64,000 nt of DNA from Nocardioides marmoribigeumensis (lineage in GTDB: Bacteria > Actinomycetota > Actinomycetes > Propionibacteriales > Nocardioidaceae), in contig NZ_JAVDYG010000001.1 in assembly GCF_031458325.1 (NCBI RefSeq), forward strand, positions 1,054,001-1,118,000, given 5' to 3'. This document shows, in pieces, positions 29,531 through 38,171 of this stretch; the first letter of the stretch is position 1; every line of letters begins with the position of its first letter. Position numbers and translations under genes: made by a program. A model generated the notes under the pieces. The model made no database searches and was not told the origin of the DNA. It was given only the letters and a program-made list of their open reading frames with translations.

Positions 29531-29716
29531 GTGGCTGCCGTCTGCGACATCTGCGCCAAGGGCCCCGGCTTCGGCAACAACCGGCCGTGGTCGCGCAAGA
29601 TCACGAAGCGTCGCTTCGACCCCAACATCCAGCGCGTTCGTGCCAAGGTCAACGGCACCCCCAAGCGCCTCAACGTGTGCACCGGCTGCCTCAAGGCCGG
29701 CAAGGTCACTCGCTGA
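29531..29716 (+). CDS. rpmB: 50S ribosomal protein L28, zinc-binding form
   Basis: 61 residues with CDICAK near the N-terminus and CTGCLKAGKV at the C-terminus, giving the two CxxC pairs of the zinc (C+) form. PWSRKITKRRFDPNIQ is the conserved core. GTG start preceded by AGGAG seven bases upstream. Followed by a strong terminator; the L28/DAK2/RecG neighbourhood is conserved in Gram-positives. Confidence 0.96.
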   Translation: MAAVCDICAKGPGFGNNRPWSRKITKRRFDPNIQRVRAKVNGTPKRLNVCTGCLKAGKVTR

Positions 29717-29733
29717 CCTGAGCACCACCGCTC

Positions 29734-29765
29734 GAGCCCCGTCCCGACCCGGGCGGGGCTCTTTG
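29734..29765 (+). terminator. Terminator after rpmB
   Basis: GAGCCCCG (29734-29741) pairs with CGGGGCTC (29754-29761), with further G:C pairing inside the loop, followed by a short TTT. It lies 18 bp past the stop. Confidence 0.75.
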
Positions 29766-29805
29766 CTGTGCCTCGGCGCAAGCCCGGGCGCACCCCAGCC
29801 GCTCG

Positions 29806-29866
29806 GCGTACTCCGACGTACGCGCTGGACAAATCGGACATCAGCCACGCGTACGTCGGAGTACGC
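29806..29866. repeat. 19-bp perfect inverted repeat with 23-nt spacer
   Basis: Left arm GCGTACTCCGACGTACGCG (29806-29824) and its exact complement (29848-29866). Each arm contains CGACGTACGCG, itself nearly palindromic. It lies between rpmB and thiL on converging strands. Could fold as a long bidirectional hairpin or be a binding site; no gene is present. Confidence 0.85.
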
Positions 29867-29941
29867 GCGGCGGGCGGGCCGGCGGGCGCGGCGGGCGGGC
29901 GGGCGCGGCGGGCGGGCCGGCGGGCGCGCCGGGCCGGCGGG
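29867..29941. repeat. G/C-only low-complexity tract
   Basis: About 75 bp composed only of G and C, built from short GGCGGGC/GGCCGGCG units in imperfect tandem. It begins directly after the inverted repeat and stops just before the thiL stop codon. Coding potential is nil. Confidence 0.85.
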
Positions 29942-29943
29942 GG

Positions 29944-30915
29944 TCAGAAGTGGCGCCAGCCCTGCTCGCCGTCGTACGCCGACCCGTCGACCGTGACCGT
30001 CCCGGCCTCGGCGTCGGGCCCGGGCTCGGAGACCGAGCCGATCACCGTCCACCCGTCCGGCACCGCCGAGGCCGAGGGGAAGGTGGCTGTGAGGGGGTGG
30101 TCGTCGCCGCCGGCGAGCACGAACGTCAGCGGGTCGGTGCCCGTCGCGGCGCCCACGGCCTGCAGGGGCTCGGCGACCGGGAGGGCGGCCGAGGTGAGGT
30201 CGACCACGACCCCGCTGGCCCGCGCCACGTGGCCGAGGTCGGCGAGCAGCCCGTCGGAGACGTCGACCATCGCGGTCGCACCGGCGAGCAGCGCCTCCGG
30301 TCCGGCGTCGTAGGGCACCTCGGGCCGGCGGTAGGCCTCGACCACGGCCCGCGGTGAGCGGAACCCGCGCGAGAGCACGGCCAGCCCCGCCGCGGCCCAG
30401 CCCTGGCGGCCGACCAGCGCGACCACGTCGCCCGGGCGGGCGCCGCTGCGCAGCACGGGGGCACCCCCCGCGTGCCCGATCGCGGTCACCGAGACCACCA
30501 GCACGTCGCCACGGGTCAGGTCGCCCCCCACCACGCTCGACCCGACGAGGTCGCACTCCTCCGCCAGCCCCGCGGCGAGTCCCTGCGCCCACGACAGCGG
30601 CAGGTCGGCCGGGGCCACGAGACCGACGGTGACCGCGGTCGTCGTACCTCCCATGGCGTTGAGGTCCGACAGGCTCTGCGCGGCGGCGCGACGGCCCACG
30701 TCCTCGGCGGTGGCCCAGTCGCGGCGGAAGTGGCGGCCCTCGACGAGCACGTCGGTGGAGACGAGCACGTCGCCCGGCACCCGCACGACGGCGGCGTCGT
30801 CGCCGGGGCCCACCACCACGGCGGAGGACTGGGCGAACAGCGCGGTGAACGCGGCGATGGCGCCGAACTCACCGGCGTCGGCGAGGGTGGCGTCGGGCGG
30901 GTGGGACGAGGTCAC
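29944..30915 (-). CDS. thiL: Thiamine-phosphate kinase
   Basis: Makes thiamine diphosphate from thiamine monophosphate. 323 residues: VVVGPGDDAAVVRV near the N-terminus, VSTDVLVEGRHFRRDW, the Mg/ATP site ATAMVDVSDGLLADLGHVA and the late VLAGGDDHPLTATF. The GTG at 30915 overlaps the upstream DUF3515 stop (GTGA). Its 3' end abuts the G/C-only tract. Confidence 0.94.
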   Translation of the reverse strand: MTSSHPPDATLADAGEFGAIAAFTALFAQSSAVVVGPGDDAAVVRVPGDVLVSTDVLVEGRHFRRDWATAEDVGRRAAAQSLSDLNAMGGTTTAVTVGLVAPADLPLSWAQGLAAGLAEECDLVGSSVVGGDLTRGDVLVVSVTAIGHAGGAPVLRSGARPGDVVALVGRQGWAAAGLAVLSRGFRSPRAVVEAYRRPEVPYDAGPEALLAGATAMVDVSDGLLADLGHVARASGVVVDLTSAALPVAEPLQAVGAATGTDPLTFVLAGGDDHPLTATFPSASAVPDGWTVIGSVSEPGPDAEAGTVTVDGSAYDGEQGWRHF

Positions 30916-31367
30916 AGGCAGCTCTCCGAGGCGGTGGTGTGCTTCTTGACGGCGGTGGACAGGTCGGCCAGGGCGGCGGCGGGCGGGAAGTACTCCTTGG
31001 GCAGGCGCACCTCGACGTCGACGTCGCGGAACAGCGTGGTCATGGTGAGGTCCTCGGCGCCGTCGGCCTGCATCTGCTCGTCGGGGATGAACCAGCCGAC
31101 CCCGTTGACGACGGTGCAGGAGGCCTCGGCGACGTAGCCCTTCGGCCGGCCGACCCCGCAGGTCAGCACGATCGCGGGGTCTCCCCACGCGGCGCCGAGG
31201 GCGTCGTCGGGCGAGACCGCGCGGGCCTCCTGGTCGTCCACCGCGGACGGCAGCGCGTCGACCAGGGCGCGGCACCTCGCCTCGGCCCTGCCGGAGAGCG
31301 AGGGTCCGTCGATCGACACGGCACCGGACCCGCAGCCGGTCAGGAGGCCGAGGGCGAGCAGGCACAC
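30912..31367 (-). CDS. DUF3515 lipoprotein, start uncertain
   Basis: 151 residues; a hydrophobic N-terminus ending in the lipobox LLTGC (Cys at about residue 12) and a C-terminal CL. DUF3515 proteins are actinobacterial, of unknown function, and usually lie beside ddl and thiL as here. The GTG at 31367 gives a signal sequence of only eleven residues with no positive charge, so translation probably begins upstream; the frame stays open upstream with Arg codons but no ordinary start codon is visible. Confidence 0.75.
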   Translation of the reverse strand: MCLLALGLLTGCGSGAVSIDGPSLSGRAEARCRALVDALPSAVDDQEARAVSPDDALGAAWGDPAIVLTCGVGRPKGYVAEASCTVVNGVGWFIPDEQMQADGAEDLTMTTLFRDVDVEVRLPKEYFPPAAALADLSTAVKKHTTASESCL

Positions 31368-31440
31368 GGCAACGCCCCGGGCCGGTGGCCCGAGGCGCGC
31401 AGGGAGGTACGACGGGGAGCGGGTCCCGCGTCGCGTCCGG

Positions 31441-31677
31441 TCAGATGTGGACGACAGGGCAGGTCAGCGTGCGGGTGATGCCGGGGATGGACTGCACGTT
31501 GGCCACGACCAGCTTGCCGAGCTCGTCGACGTCGTCGGCCTCCGCGCGCACGATCACGTCGTAGGGACCGGTGACGTCCTCGGCGAGGGTGATGCCCTTC
31601 ATGTCACGGATGGCGCTGGCGACCTCACCGGCCTTGCCGTTGTCGGTCTGGATCAGGATGAACGCCTGGGCGGTCAT
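31441..31677 (-). CDS. Stand-alone Lrp/AsnC effector-binding domain
   Basis: 78 residues consisting only of the RAM/AsnC ligand-binding fold (TAQAFILIQTDNGKAGEVA, then EDVTGPYDVIVRAEADD). No DNA-binding helix-turn-helix. Stand-alone domains of this type can act as effectors of full-length Lrp proteins or as small-molecule sensors; no function is assigned. Between the DUF3515 gene and ddl, same strand. Confidence 0.88.
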   Translation of the reverse strand: MTAQAFILIQTDNGKAGEVASAIRDMKGITLAEDVTGPYDVIVRAEADDVDELGKLVVANVQSIPGITRTLTCPVVHI

Positions 31678-31729
31678 GGGACTCCTTCAGGGGGATCGGC
31701 GGCGCGTGTGGGGGCCGCGCGCGCCCAAC

Positions 31730-32875
31730 CTAACGCAGCCCGGTGGGCCGCTCCAGGGCCAGTCGGACCAGGCGGTCGACCAGGTCGGCGTAGGCCAGGC
31801 CGCTGGCGGCCCACATCCGGGGGAACATCGAGGTCGGGGTGAAGCCGGGCATCGTGTTGATCTCGTTGATCACCAGGGAGCCGTCGGGCAGGAGGAAGAA
31901 ATCGACCCGGGCCAGGCCCTCGCACTCCACGGCCTCGAAGGCCGAGACCGCGAGCCGCTGGATCTCGTCGGCCACCTCGTCGTCCAGGTCGGCCGGCACG
32001 TCGAGGCGGGTGGCCTGCTCGGGGAGGTACTTCGCCTCGAAGTCGTAGAAGTCGTGCTCGTCGTCGACCACGATCTCGGCCACCACGCTGGCCTCGGCCG
32101 GGTCGTCACCGAAGGAGTCGAGGACGCCGCACTCGACCTCGCGGGCACCGTCGCCGGCGTAGGACTCGACCAGCACCTTGGGGTCCCAGCGCTGCGCCTC
32201 GGCCATCGCCTCGTCGAGCTCGTCGGCGGAGCGGACCTTGCTGATGCCGATGCTCGAGCCACCTCGGGCGGGCTTGACGAAGACCGGGAAGCCCAGCGCC
32301 TCGACCTCCGCCCGCACACCGGCGGCGTCGGTGCGCCACCGCGCGGCGGGGACGACGACGTAGGGCAGCACCGGGAGGCCCGCGGACTCCAGCACCACCT
32401 TCATGAAGTGCTTGTCCATGCCCACGGCGGAGGCGGTGACCCCCGACCCGACGTAGCGCACGTCGGCGATCTCCATCAGGCCCTGGATCGTGCCGTCCTC
32501 GCCCCACGGCCCGTGGAGCACGGGGAACACGACGTCGACGCTGTCGAGCGCCTGGGGGGCCTGGCCGGGCTCGTGCACCGACAGCGAGCCGTCGGCGGCG
32601 TCGTGGTGCACCGACAGCACGGGCCGCGTGGTGTCGACCTCGGGCAGCTGGTCGGGCCCGGCGATCGCCAGGCGCGAGACGTCGCCGGACTCGAGCACCC
32701 AGCGGCCGTCACGAGCGATGCCGATCGGCACCACGTCGTACTGCTCGGGATCGAGGGCGGCGAGCACGCTGCCCGCGGTCACGCAGGAGATCGCGTGCTC
32801 GCTGGAACGGCCGCCGAAGAGGACGGCGACACGGGGCTTGCGCGGGGCGGCGCTCTCGTCGTTCTGTGCTGGCAT
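31730..32875 (-). CDS. ddl: D-alanine--D-alanine ligase
   Basis: ATP-grasp ligase of peptidoglycan precursor synthesis. 381 residues with VAVLFGGRSSEHAISC at the N-terminus, the active-site segments HGPWGEDGTIQGLME and KPARGGSSIGISK, and the C-terminal RVDFFLLPDGSLVINEINTMPGFT. ATG start. Divergent from the cystathionine lyase-like gene (47 bp apart). Confidence 0.96.
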   Translation of the reverse strand: MPAQNDESAAPRKPRVAVLFGGRSSEHAISCVTAGSVLAALDPEQYDVVPIGIARDGRWVLESGDVSRLAIAGPDQLPEVDTTRPVLSVHHDAADGSLSVHEPGQAPQALDSVDVVFPVLHGPWGEDGTIQGLMEIADVRYVGSGVTASAVGMDKHFMKVVLESAGLPVLPYVVVPAARWRTDAAGVRAEVEALGFPVFVKPARGGSSIGISKVRSADELDEAMAEAQRWDPKVLVESYAGDGAREVECGVLDSFGDDPAEASVVAEIVVDDEHDFYDFEAKYLPEQATRLDVPADLDDEVADEIQRLAVSAFEAVECEGLARVDFFLLPDGSLVINEINTMPGFTPTSMFPRMWAASGLAYADLVDRLVRLALERPTGLR

Positions 32876-32922
32876 GGTGGCCCGACCCTACCGGCGCCCG
32901 ACGGGCTCCTAGGGTTGACGAC

Positions 32923-34056
32923 ATGCCCGACCTGCCCGACGTCCAGCACCCCCTCTCCCCCGCGACCCTCGCCGTCACAGCGGGGCGCCCGCCGCACGAG
33001 CCCGACCGGCCGCTCAACGAGCCGATCACGATGGCCTCGACGTACGTCGCGGGAGGCGACCGCGAGTACGGCCGCTACGCCAACCCGTCGTGGACCGCCT
33101 TCGAGGAGGCCCTCGGCGCGCTCGAGGGGGGCCGGTGCCTGGCGTTCTCCTCCGGGCTGGCCGCGGTCGACACGCTGCTCGACCTCGTGGGCCAGGGAGG
33201 GGTCGTGGTGGCGCCGCGCCACTCCTACAACGGCACGATCATGCAGCTGGCCGACCTGGAGTCCCGCGGCCGCCTGAAGGCGCACCTGGTCGACGTCCTG
33301 GACACCGACGCGGTGGTGGCGGCGTGCGCGGACGCGGACCTGGTCTGGATGGAGTCGCCCACCAACCCGGCGCTGGAGGTGGTCGACCTCCCGCGGGTCA
33401 TCGAGGCGGCCCACGAGGCCGGTGCCAACGTCGTGGTCGACAACACCTTCGCGACCCCGCTGCTGCAGCAGCCGCTGGCCCTCGGCGCCGACGTGGTGAT
33501 CCACTCCGCGACGAAGTTCATCGCCGGTCACAGCGACGTGGTGATCGGCGCGCTGGTGACCCGCCACGACGAGCTGCACGACGTGCTCAAGGCCCGGCGC
33601 GACCTGATCGGCAACTCCCCCGGACCGTTCGAGGCCTGGCTCGCGCTCCGCGGCCTGCGCACCCTGCACGTGCGCCTGGAGCGCGCGTGCGCCAACGCCG
33701 CCGAGCTGGTCCGGCGCCTCGAGCAGCACCCGGCGGTGGCGGAGGTGCGCTATCCCGGCTGGGGCGCGATCGTCTCGCTGGTGACCGCGGGCGGGGCACC
33801 GGCGGCCGACGTGCTCACCCACTCGACGTCGCTGTGGGTGCACGCGACCAGCCTCGGCGGGGTCGAGTCCACCTTCGAGCGGCGGCGGCGCTGGAAGCTC
33901 GAGGCACCGACCATCCCCGACGGGCTGGTGCGGCTCAGCGTCGGCATCGAGGACGTCGAGGACCTGTGGCGCGACCTGGCGCAGGCCCTGGACCGCGCGT
34001 CGCAGGTCGGCGACGGCGCGCCCGCCGTCGGGTCCAGTGCGACGATGGGCCCATGA
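32923..34056 (+). CDS. Cys/Met metabolism PLP enzyme (cystathionine gamma-lyase/synthase type)
   Basis: 377 residues from the ATG at 32923. Fold-type I aminotransferase-like enzyme: SSGLAAVDTLLDLVG, the Tyr stacking region around HSYNGTIM, and the PLP-lysine motif HSATKFIAGHSDVV. Family members catalyse gamma- or beta-elimination or replacement of sulfur amino acids; the reaction cannot be set from sequence. The C-terminus overlaps the next gene by 4 bp (ATGA). Confidence 0.9.
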   Translation: MPDLPDVQHPLSPATLAVTAGRPPHEPDRPLNEPITMASTYVAGGDREYGRYANPSWTAFEEALGALEGGRCLAFSSGLAAVDTLLDLVGQGGVVVAPRHSYNGTIMQLADLESRGRLKAHLVDVLDTDAVVAACADADLVWMESPTNPALEVVDLPRVIEAAHEAGANVVVDNTFATPLLQQPLALGADVVIHSATKFIAGHSDVVIGALVTRHDELHDVLKARRDLIGNSPGPFEAWLALRGLRTLHVRLERACANAAELVRRLEQHPAVAEVRYPGWGAIVSLVTAGGAPAADVLTHSTSLWVHATSLGGVESTFERRRRWKLEAPTIPDGLVRLSVGIEDVEDLWRDLAQALDRASQVGDGAPAVGSSATMGP

Positions 34057-34403
34057 CGGTCATCAAGATCAACGCGATCACGGTCGACCCCGACAGCGGC
34101 GACGAGCTCGCGCACCGCTTCGCCGCTCGCGCCGGCGCGGTCGACGACCAGGACGGCTTCGAGGGCTTCGAGCTGCTCAAGCCGGCCGACGACCGCAACG
34201 TCTGGCTCGTCCTCACGCGCTGGCGCGACGAGGAGTCGTTCCAGGCGTGGCTCGGGTCCAACGCGTTCGGTCGGGGACACCAGGGTGCCGGCGGTGCCGA
34301 GGGTGGCACGGGCCACGGCCACGGCGGGGGGCAGCAGCCGGTCGCCAAGGGCGCCGAGCTGTGGTCCTACGAGGTGGCGGGGGGCTCACCCGGCCGAGGC
34401 TGA
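34053..34403 (+). CDS. Antibiotic-biosynthesis-monooxygenase (ABM) domain protein
   Basis: 116 residues with the dimeric alpha/beta-barrel ABM fold: an initial MTVIKINAITVDP strand, GFEGFELLKPADD, WLVLTRWRDEESFQAWLGS. This fold includes heme-degrading monooxygenases (IsdG/HmoA-like) and quinol oxidases; a Gly/His-rich insert (QGAGGAEGGTGHGHGGG) interrupts the C-terminal part. Overlaps the upstream PLP enzyme (ATGA), so the two are probably coexpressed. Confidence 0.85.
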   Translation: MTVIKINAITVDPDSGDELAHRFAARAGAVDDQDGFEGFELLKPADDRNVWLVLTRWRDEESFQAWLGSNAFGRGHQGAGGAEGGTGHGHGGGQQPVAKGAELWSYEVAGGSPGRG

Positions 34404-34542
34404 CAGCCGGGTCGCCGGCGTCGGACTCGACCAGGAGGCCACTGACCCGGGCCGCGTCGTCGCGCTGCTCGAGCACGCCGAGCAGGTCGCGCTCGGCGTA
34501 CGCCTCGTGCCAGGCGTGCCAATCGGTGCGGGCCGTGCCCAC
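34404..34542 (-). pseudogene. Probable methyltransferase remnant
   Basis: From a GTG at 34542, two bases past the gpsA stop, the frame reads VGTARTDWHAWHEAYAERDL, which resembles the N-terminus of class I SAM-dependent methyltransferases (DWHAWHEAYA), then jumps directly to RDDAARVSGLLVESDAGDPA, which resembles the C-terminal end of such proteins. The SAM-binding core is missing, so it looks like a gene collapsed by internal deletion. Assignment by eye, uncertain. Confidence 0.45.
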
Positions 34543-34543
34543 C

Positions 34544-35545
34544 TCAGTCGCGCTCGTGCTTGGTGTCGCGGCTGAGGAAGCTGCCCATCATCTCGTCGAC
34601 GGTGCGCTCGCCGACGACGACGCCGTGGACGCCCTCGGCCATCGGCGCGTAGACGTCGTGGCGGGCGGCCAGCGCGAGGATCGACCCGCAGGACTTGACG
34701 CCCTCGGCCACCTGACGGGTCGAGGCGGTGATCTCCTCGGTCGTCATCCCCTGGCCGAGCTTCTCGCCGAACGTGCGGTTGCGCGAGAGCGGCGAGGAGC
34801 ACGTCGCGACCAGGTCACCCATGCCGGCGAGCCCCATGAGCGTGAGCGGGTCGGCGCCGAGCTCCATCGCGAGGCGGGCCGTCTCGGCCAGGCCGCGCGT
34901 GATGAGCGAGGCCGTGGTGTTGTCACCGAAGCCCTTGCCCACCGCCATCCCGACGGCCAGCGCGATGACGTTCTTGTAGGCGCCGCCCAGCTCGGTGCCG
35001 ATCACGTCGACCGAGGAGTAGGGCCGGAAGCTCGAGGTGTGCATGGCCTCCCGCAGCCGCGAGGCGACCTCCTCGTCGGCGCACGCGACGACGCTGGCAG
35101 CGGGCTCCCTCGCGGCGATCTCGCGGGCCAGGTTGGGGCCGGAGAGGACGGCGATGCGCTCGGGGCCGGCACCGGTCACCTCGGCGATCACCTCGCTCAT
35201 GCGCTTGATCGTGCCGAGCTCGACGCCCTTCATCAGGGAGACCAGCGGGGCGTCGGGAGGCAGGGCGGCCGCCCAGTCCTCGAGGTTGGCGCGCAGGGTC
35301 TGGGACGGGACCGCGAGCACCACGAAGTCGGCGCCCGACGCGACCTCGGAGGGGTCGTGGCCGGCCCTGATGCTGCTCGGCAGCTCGATGCCGGGGAGGT
35401 AGTCGGCGTTCTCGTGCGTCTCGTTGATCGTGGTGCACAGCTCCTCGCGCCGCGCCCAGATGCTCACCTCGTGGCCCGCGTCGGCGAGCACCAGCGAGAA
35501 CGCCGTGCCCCACGACCCTGCCCCGAAGACCGCCACCTTGCTCAC
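34544..35545 (-). CDS. gpsA: Glycerol-3-phosphate dehydrogenase [NAD(P)+]
   Basis: Reduces dihydroxyacetone phosphate to sn-glycerol 3-phosphate for phospholipid synthesis. 333 residues: N-terminal Rossmann motif [24 protein letters not shown], the catalytic-lysine region [16 protein letters not shown] and [13 protein letters not shown]. Start ATG at 35545. Downstream of plsC in the same direction (17 bp), forming a phospholipid-precursor pair. Confidence 0.96.
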   Translation of the reverse strand: MSKVAVFGAGSWGTAFSLVLADAGHEVSIWARREELCTTINETHENADYLPGIELPSSIRAGHDPSEVASGADFVVLAVPSQTLRANLEDWAAALPPDAPLVSLMKGVELGTIKRMSEVIAEVTGAGPERIAVLSGPNLAREIAAREPAASVVACADEEVASRLREAMHTSSFRPYSSVDVIGTELGGAYKNVIALAVGMAVGKGFGDNTTASLITRGLAETARLAMELGADPLTLMGLAGMGDLVATCSSPLSRNRTFGEKLGQGMTTEEITASTRQVAEGVKSCGSILALAARHDVYAPMAEGVHGVVVGERTVDEMMGSFLSRDTKHERD

Positions 35546-35561
35546 GCGTCGCCCACTCTCC

Positions 35562-36341
35562 TCATCCGGTCCTCCTGCGCGCGGCGCGCTTGTCGGTGTG
35601 CGGGTTGCCGATGGTCCGCACGCCCGCGCGACGCGGGTCGAAGCGCTCGGCCGGCGCCTTCTCGCCGCGGACCTGCTCGAGCAGCGCGGTGATCGCGGCC
35701 ATGATGCGGTCGGTCGCCTCGTGGATGGTCTCGGGGGTGACCGGACGAGCCCGCAGGTCCTCGAGGTCGACCGGGTCCCCCACCAGCATGTCGATCCGGG
35801 TCGGGGGGAACAGGCGCGGCTTGGCGGAGTAGGGGTAGAGCAGGTGGTGCGCGCCCCACTGCGCCACGGGTACGACGGGCGCTCCGCTCGCCAGCGCGAT
35901 GCGGGCCGCGCCGGTGCGCCCGACCATCGGCCACAGGTCGGGGTCGCGGGTCAGCGTCCCCTCGGGGTAGACGATCACCGCCTTGCCCTCCTCGACCGCG
36001 GCCACCGCGCTGGTGAACGCCTGCGAGGCGTCGTCGCTCTCGCGGTGGACGGGGATCTGGCCCATGTCGCGCAGCAGCCAGCCCAGGACGCGGATGCGGA
36101 AGAGCCCGTCCTTGGCGAGGTAGCGCGGAAGGCGTCCGTGGTCCCACATGAAGTGGGCGAACGTGACCGGGTCGACGTGCGAGACGTGGTTGGCCACCAC
36201 CACGACTCCCCCGGTCTCGGGCAGCTTGGTGCCCTCGCGCCAGCGGTGCCGCGTGAAGGTCCACAGCAGCGGCTTGAGCAGCATGACTCCGATGGTGAAG
36301 CCGATGCCCTTGTGCTCCCGCATCGGTCGTGGCTTGGCCAC
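35562..36341 (-). CDS. plsC: 1-acyl-sn-glycerol-3-phosphate acyltransferase
   Basis: 259 residues; acylates lysophosphatidic acid to phosphatidic acid. The catalytic HX4D motif is NHVSHVD (His52 to Asp57) and the substrate motif is [13 protein letters not shown] start at 36341 with GGAGG five bases upstream; a longer open frame upstream is Arg-rich and not used. The Lys/Arg-rich C-terminus is typical. Divergent from cofC. Confidence 0.93.
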   Translation of the reverse strand: MAKPRPMREHKGIGFTIGVMLLKPLLWTFTRHRWREGTKLPETGGVVVVANHVSHVDPVTFAHFMWDHGRLPRYLAKDGLFRIRVLGWLLRDMGQIPVHRESDDASQAFTSAVAAVEEGKAVIVYPEGTLTRDPDLWPMVGRTGAARIALASGAPVVPVAQWGAHHLLYPYSAKPRLFPPTRIDMLVGDPVDLEDLRARPVTPETIHEATDRIMAAITALLEQVRGEKAPAERFDPRRAGVRTIGNPHTDKRAARRRTG

Positions 36342-36452
36342 TGCGACCTCCCTCCGACGTCCCGTCCGTCCAGTGGGGAGACGATATCGCCCGGCCCGCC
36401 GCCGACGGAGGCGCAGCACCGCGTCGGCGCACCGGCTGGCAGGATCGGCACG

Positions 36453-37130
36453 ATGACCGAGCCCACGCAGCGATCCGACGGCACCTCACCGGTGGCCGCG
36501 GGCTCGTGGGCCGCGGTGCTGCCGGTCAAGCCGTTCGTCCGCGCCAAGTCACGGTTGGCGGCCCTCGGCGACGAGGTCAGGCGCGACCTGGTCGCGGCGT
36601 TCGCCCAGGACACGATCGAGGCGCTGCTCGACTCCCGCCGCGTGGGGCTCGTCGTGGTGGTCACCGACGAGGTCGGCCTCGGCCGCGCCCTCGCGGGGAC
36701 CGGCGCGGTCGCCGTACCCGAAGGACATGGGGGCGACCTCAACGCGACGCTGGTGCAGGGCGCAGCGGAGGCCGCACGACGGCGACCGGACCTGCACCCG
36801 CTCGCGGTCTGCGCCGACCTCCCCGCGCTGAGGGGCGAGGCGATGGACGGCTTCCTGTCGTCGCTGCCCGACGGCGGTGACGGCTGGTTCGTGCCCGACG
36901 CCGCGGGGACCGGGACGACGACCTACCTCGCGGTCGACCTGGCGCGCTTCGCACCGTGCTTCGGACACGGCTCGGCGCAGGCCCACCGCGCCGGCGGTGC
37001 GCTCGACGTCGGCGACGCCGCGCCCGGGGTCCTCCGACGTGACGTCGACACCCCCGAGGACCTGGCCCAGGCGATCGCCCTGGGTGTGGGCGAGCACACC
37101 CGGTGGGCCGTCACGCGCCACCGTCTCTGA
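36453..37130 (+). CDS. cofC: Phosphoenolpyruvate/2-phospho-L-lactate guanylyltransferase (CofC/FbiD)
   Basis: 225 residues from the ATG at 36453. Activates 2-phospho-L-lactate or phosphoenolpyruvate with GTP to start coenzyme F420 side-chain assembly. Nucleotidyltransferase features: AVLPVKPFVRAKSRL at the N-terminus, VVVVTDE, DLNATLVQG and VCADLPALRGEAM, followed by GTGTTTYLAVD. Its presence implies F420-dependent redox chemistry in the organism. Converges on hup. Confidence 0.92.
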   Translation: MTEPTQRSDGTSPVAAGSWAAVLPVKPFVRAKSRLAALGDEVRRDLVAAFAQDTIEALLDSRRVGLVVVVTDEVGLGRALAGTGAVAVPEGHGGDLNATLVQGAAEAARRRPDLHPLAVCADLPALRGEAMDGFLSSLPDGGDGWFVPDAAGTGTTTYLAVDLARFAPCFGHGSAQAHRAGGALDVGDAAPGVLRRDVDTPEDLAQAIALGVGEHTRWAVTRHRL

Positions 37131-37150
37131 GCAGGACCGCCGGACAGCAC

Positions 37151-37182
37151 GAACGGGCCGGCCCCGCAGGGCCGGCCCGTTC
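37151..37182. terminator. Bidirectional terminator between cofC and hup
   Basis: A 14-bp perfect stem, GAACGGGCCGGCCC with its complement (37151-37164 and 37169-37182), and a CGCA loop, 20 bp after cofC and 9 bp before the hup stop. Serves both converging genes. Confidence 0.85.
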
Positions 37183-37190
37183 GCGGTGCT

Positions 37191-37967
37191 TCAGGACTTC
37201 TTGGCGGTCTTCTTGGCCGGAGCCTTCTTGGCCGTGCTGCTGCTCGACTTCTTCGCCGCGCCGGTCTTCTTGGCGGGGGCCTTCTTGGCGGGCGCCTTCT
37301 TGGTCGCGCTGCTGGAGGTCTTCTTGGCCGTCGACTTCGCGGCACTCGACTTCTTGGCCGCGCCACCACTGGCCTTCTTGGCGGTGCTCGAGGACGAGCT
37401 CGAGGTCTTCTTGGCCGTCGACTTCGCCGCCGACTTGGTGGCGGTCGCCTTCGACGCGGTGGACTTCGCCGCCGACTTGGCCGGCGCCTTCTTGGCGGTG
37501 CTCGACGAGCTGGCCGTCGTCTTCTTGGAGGTCGCCTTCTTGGCGGCGTCCGCGGCCTTCTTCGCCGGAGCCGTTGCCCGCTTGGCCGCGCTCGCCGCCG
37601 CCTTGCCCGGGCCCGAGTTCTTCGCCGCGTCCGCCGCCTTGCGCGCCGGAGCCGTGGCCTTCTGCGCGGTCGGCAGCTTGGGGAGCTTCTTGGCGCCGGA
37701 GACGATCGCCTTGAGGTCGGCGCCCGCGGTGAACTTGGGGATCGCGGTCTTCTTGGCGCGCATGCGCTCGCCGGTCCGCGGGTTGCGCACCATCCGAGCC
37801 TCACGGATCTGCTTGCTGAACGAGCCGAAACCCGTGATGGCGACCTTCTCGCCCTTGGCCACCTCGCGTGTGATGACGTCGAGGACGCTCTCGAGCGCGT
37901 GCTGGGCCTGCTTGCGATTTCCCTCGTAACGCTGGGAGAGCGCGTCGATCAGCTGAGTCTTGTTCAC
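37191..37967 (-). CDS. hup: HU-family nucleoid protein with histone-H1-like tail
   Basis: 258 residues. The first ~90 are a standard HU/HupB ([37 protein letters not shown]). The remainder is a Lys/Ala/Ser tail rich in PAKKA/TAKKA units, like mycobacterial HupB or eukaryotic H1. It compacts DNA; the tail adds non-specific binding and may be modified. GTG start at 37967 preceded by AAAGGGAA; a candidate promoter lies about 60 bp upstream. Confidence 0.95.
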   Translation of the reverse strand: MNKTQLIDALSQRYEGNRKQAQHALESVLDVITREVAKGEKVAITGFGSFSKQIREARMVRNPRTGERMRAKKTAIPKFTAGADLKAIVSGAKKLPKLPTAQKATAPARKAADAAKNSGPGKAAASAAKRATAPAKKAADAAKKATSKKTTASSSSTAKKAPAKSAAKSTASKATATKSAAKSTAKKTSSSSSSTAKKASGGAAKKSSAAKSTAKKTSSSATKKAPAKKAPAKKTGAAKKSSSSTAKKAPAKKTAKKS

Positions 37968-38026
37968 TGGAATTCCCTTTCGTGAACGACTGTGGCCGGG
38001 CACCTTTCGCTCGGCGGATGTGAGGC

Positions 38027-38055
38027 ACGCTAGGGAAAAGTGGGGTGTCTCACAA
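38027..38055 (-). promoter_or_regulatory. Candidate hup promoter
   Basis: On the minus strand TTGTGA (38050-38055) and TAGCGT (38027-38032) have a 17-bp spacer, a good match to actinobacterial -35/TANNNT promoters, with about 60 bp of leader before the GTG. Confidence 0.5.
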
Positions 38056-38123
38056 CGATATGGGCCCGTTTCCCGCCTGTTTCCTGGGAATTCGGGCCTT
38101 TCGAGGCCCTCGGGAAGGCGAAA

Positions 38124-38155
38124 GCCCCACCACGGAAGGGTTTCCGGGATGGGGC
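38124..38155 (-). terminator. Candidate terminator after leuD
   Basis: GCCCCA...TGGGGC stem with internal CCGGAA/TTCCG pairing (two mismatches) followed by TTTCG on the minus strand, 17 bp past leuD. A second small hairpin, GGGCCT-TTCG-AGGCCC (38094-38109), lies just beyond. Confidence 0.5.
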
Positions 38156-38171
38156 CGTGGCCTCGCGTGCG

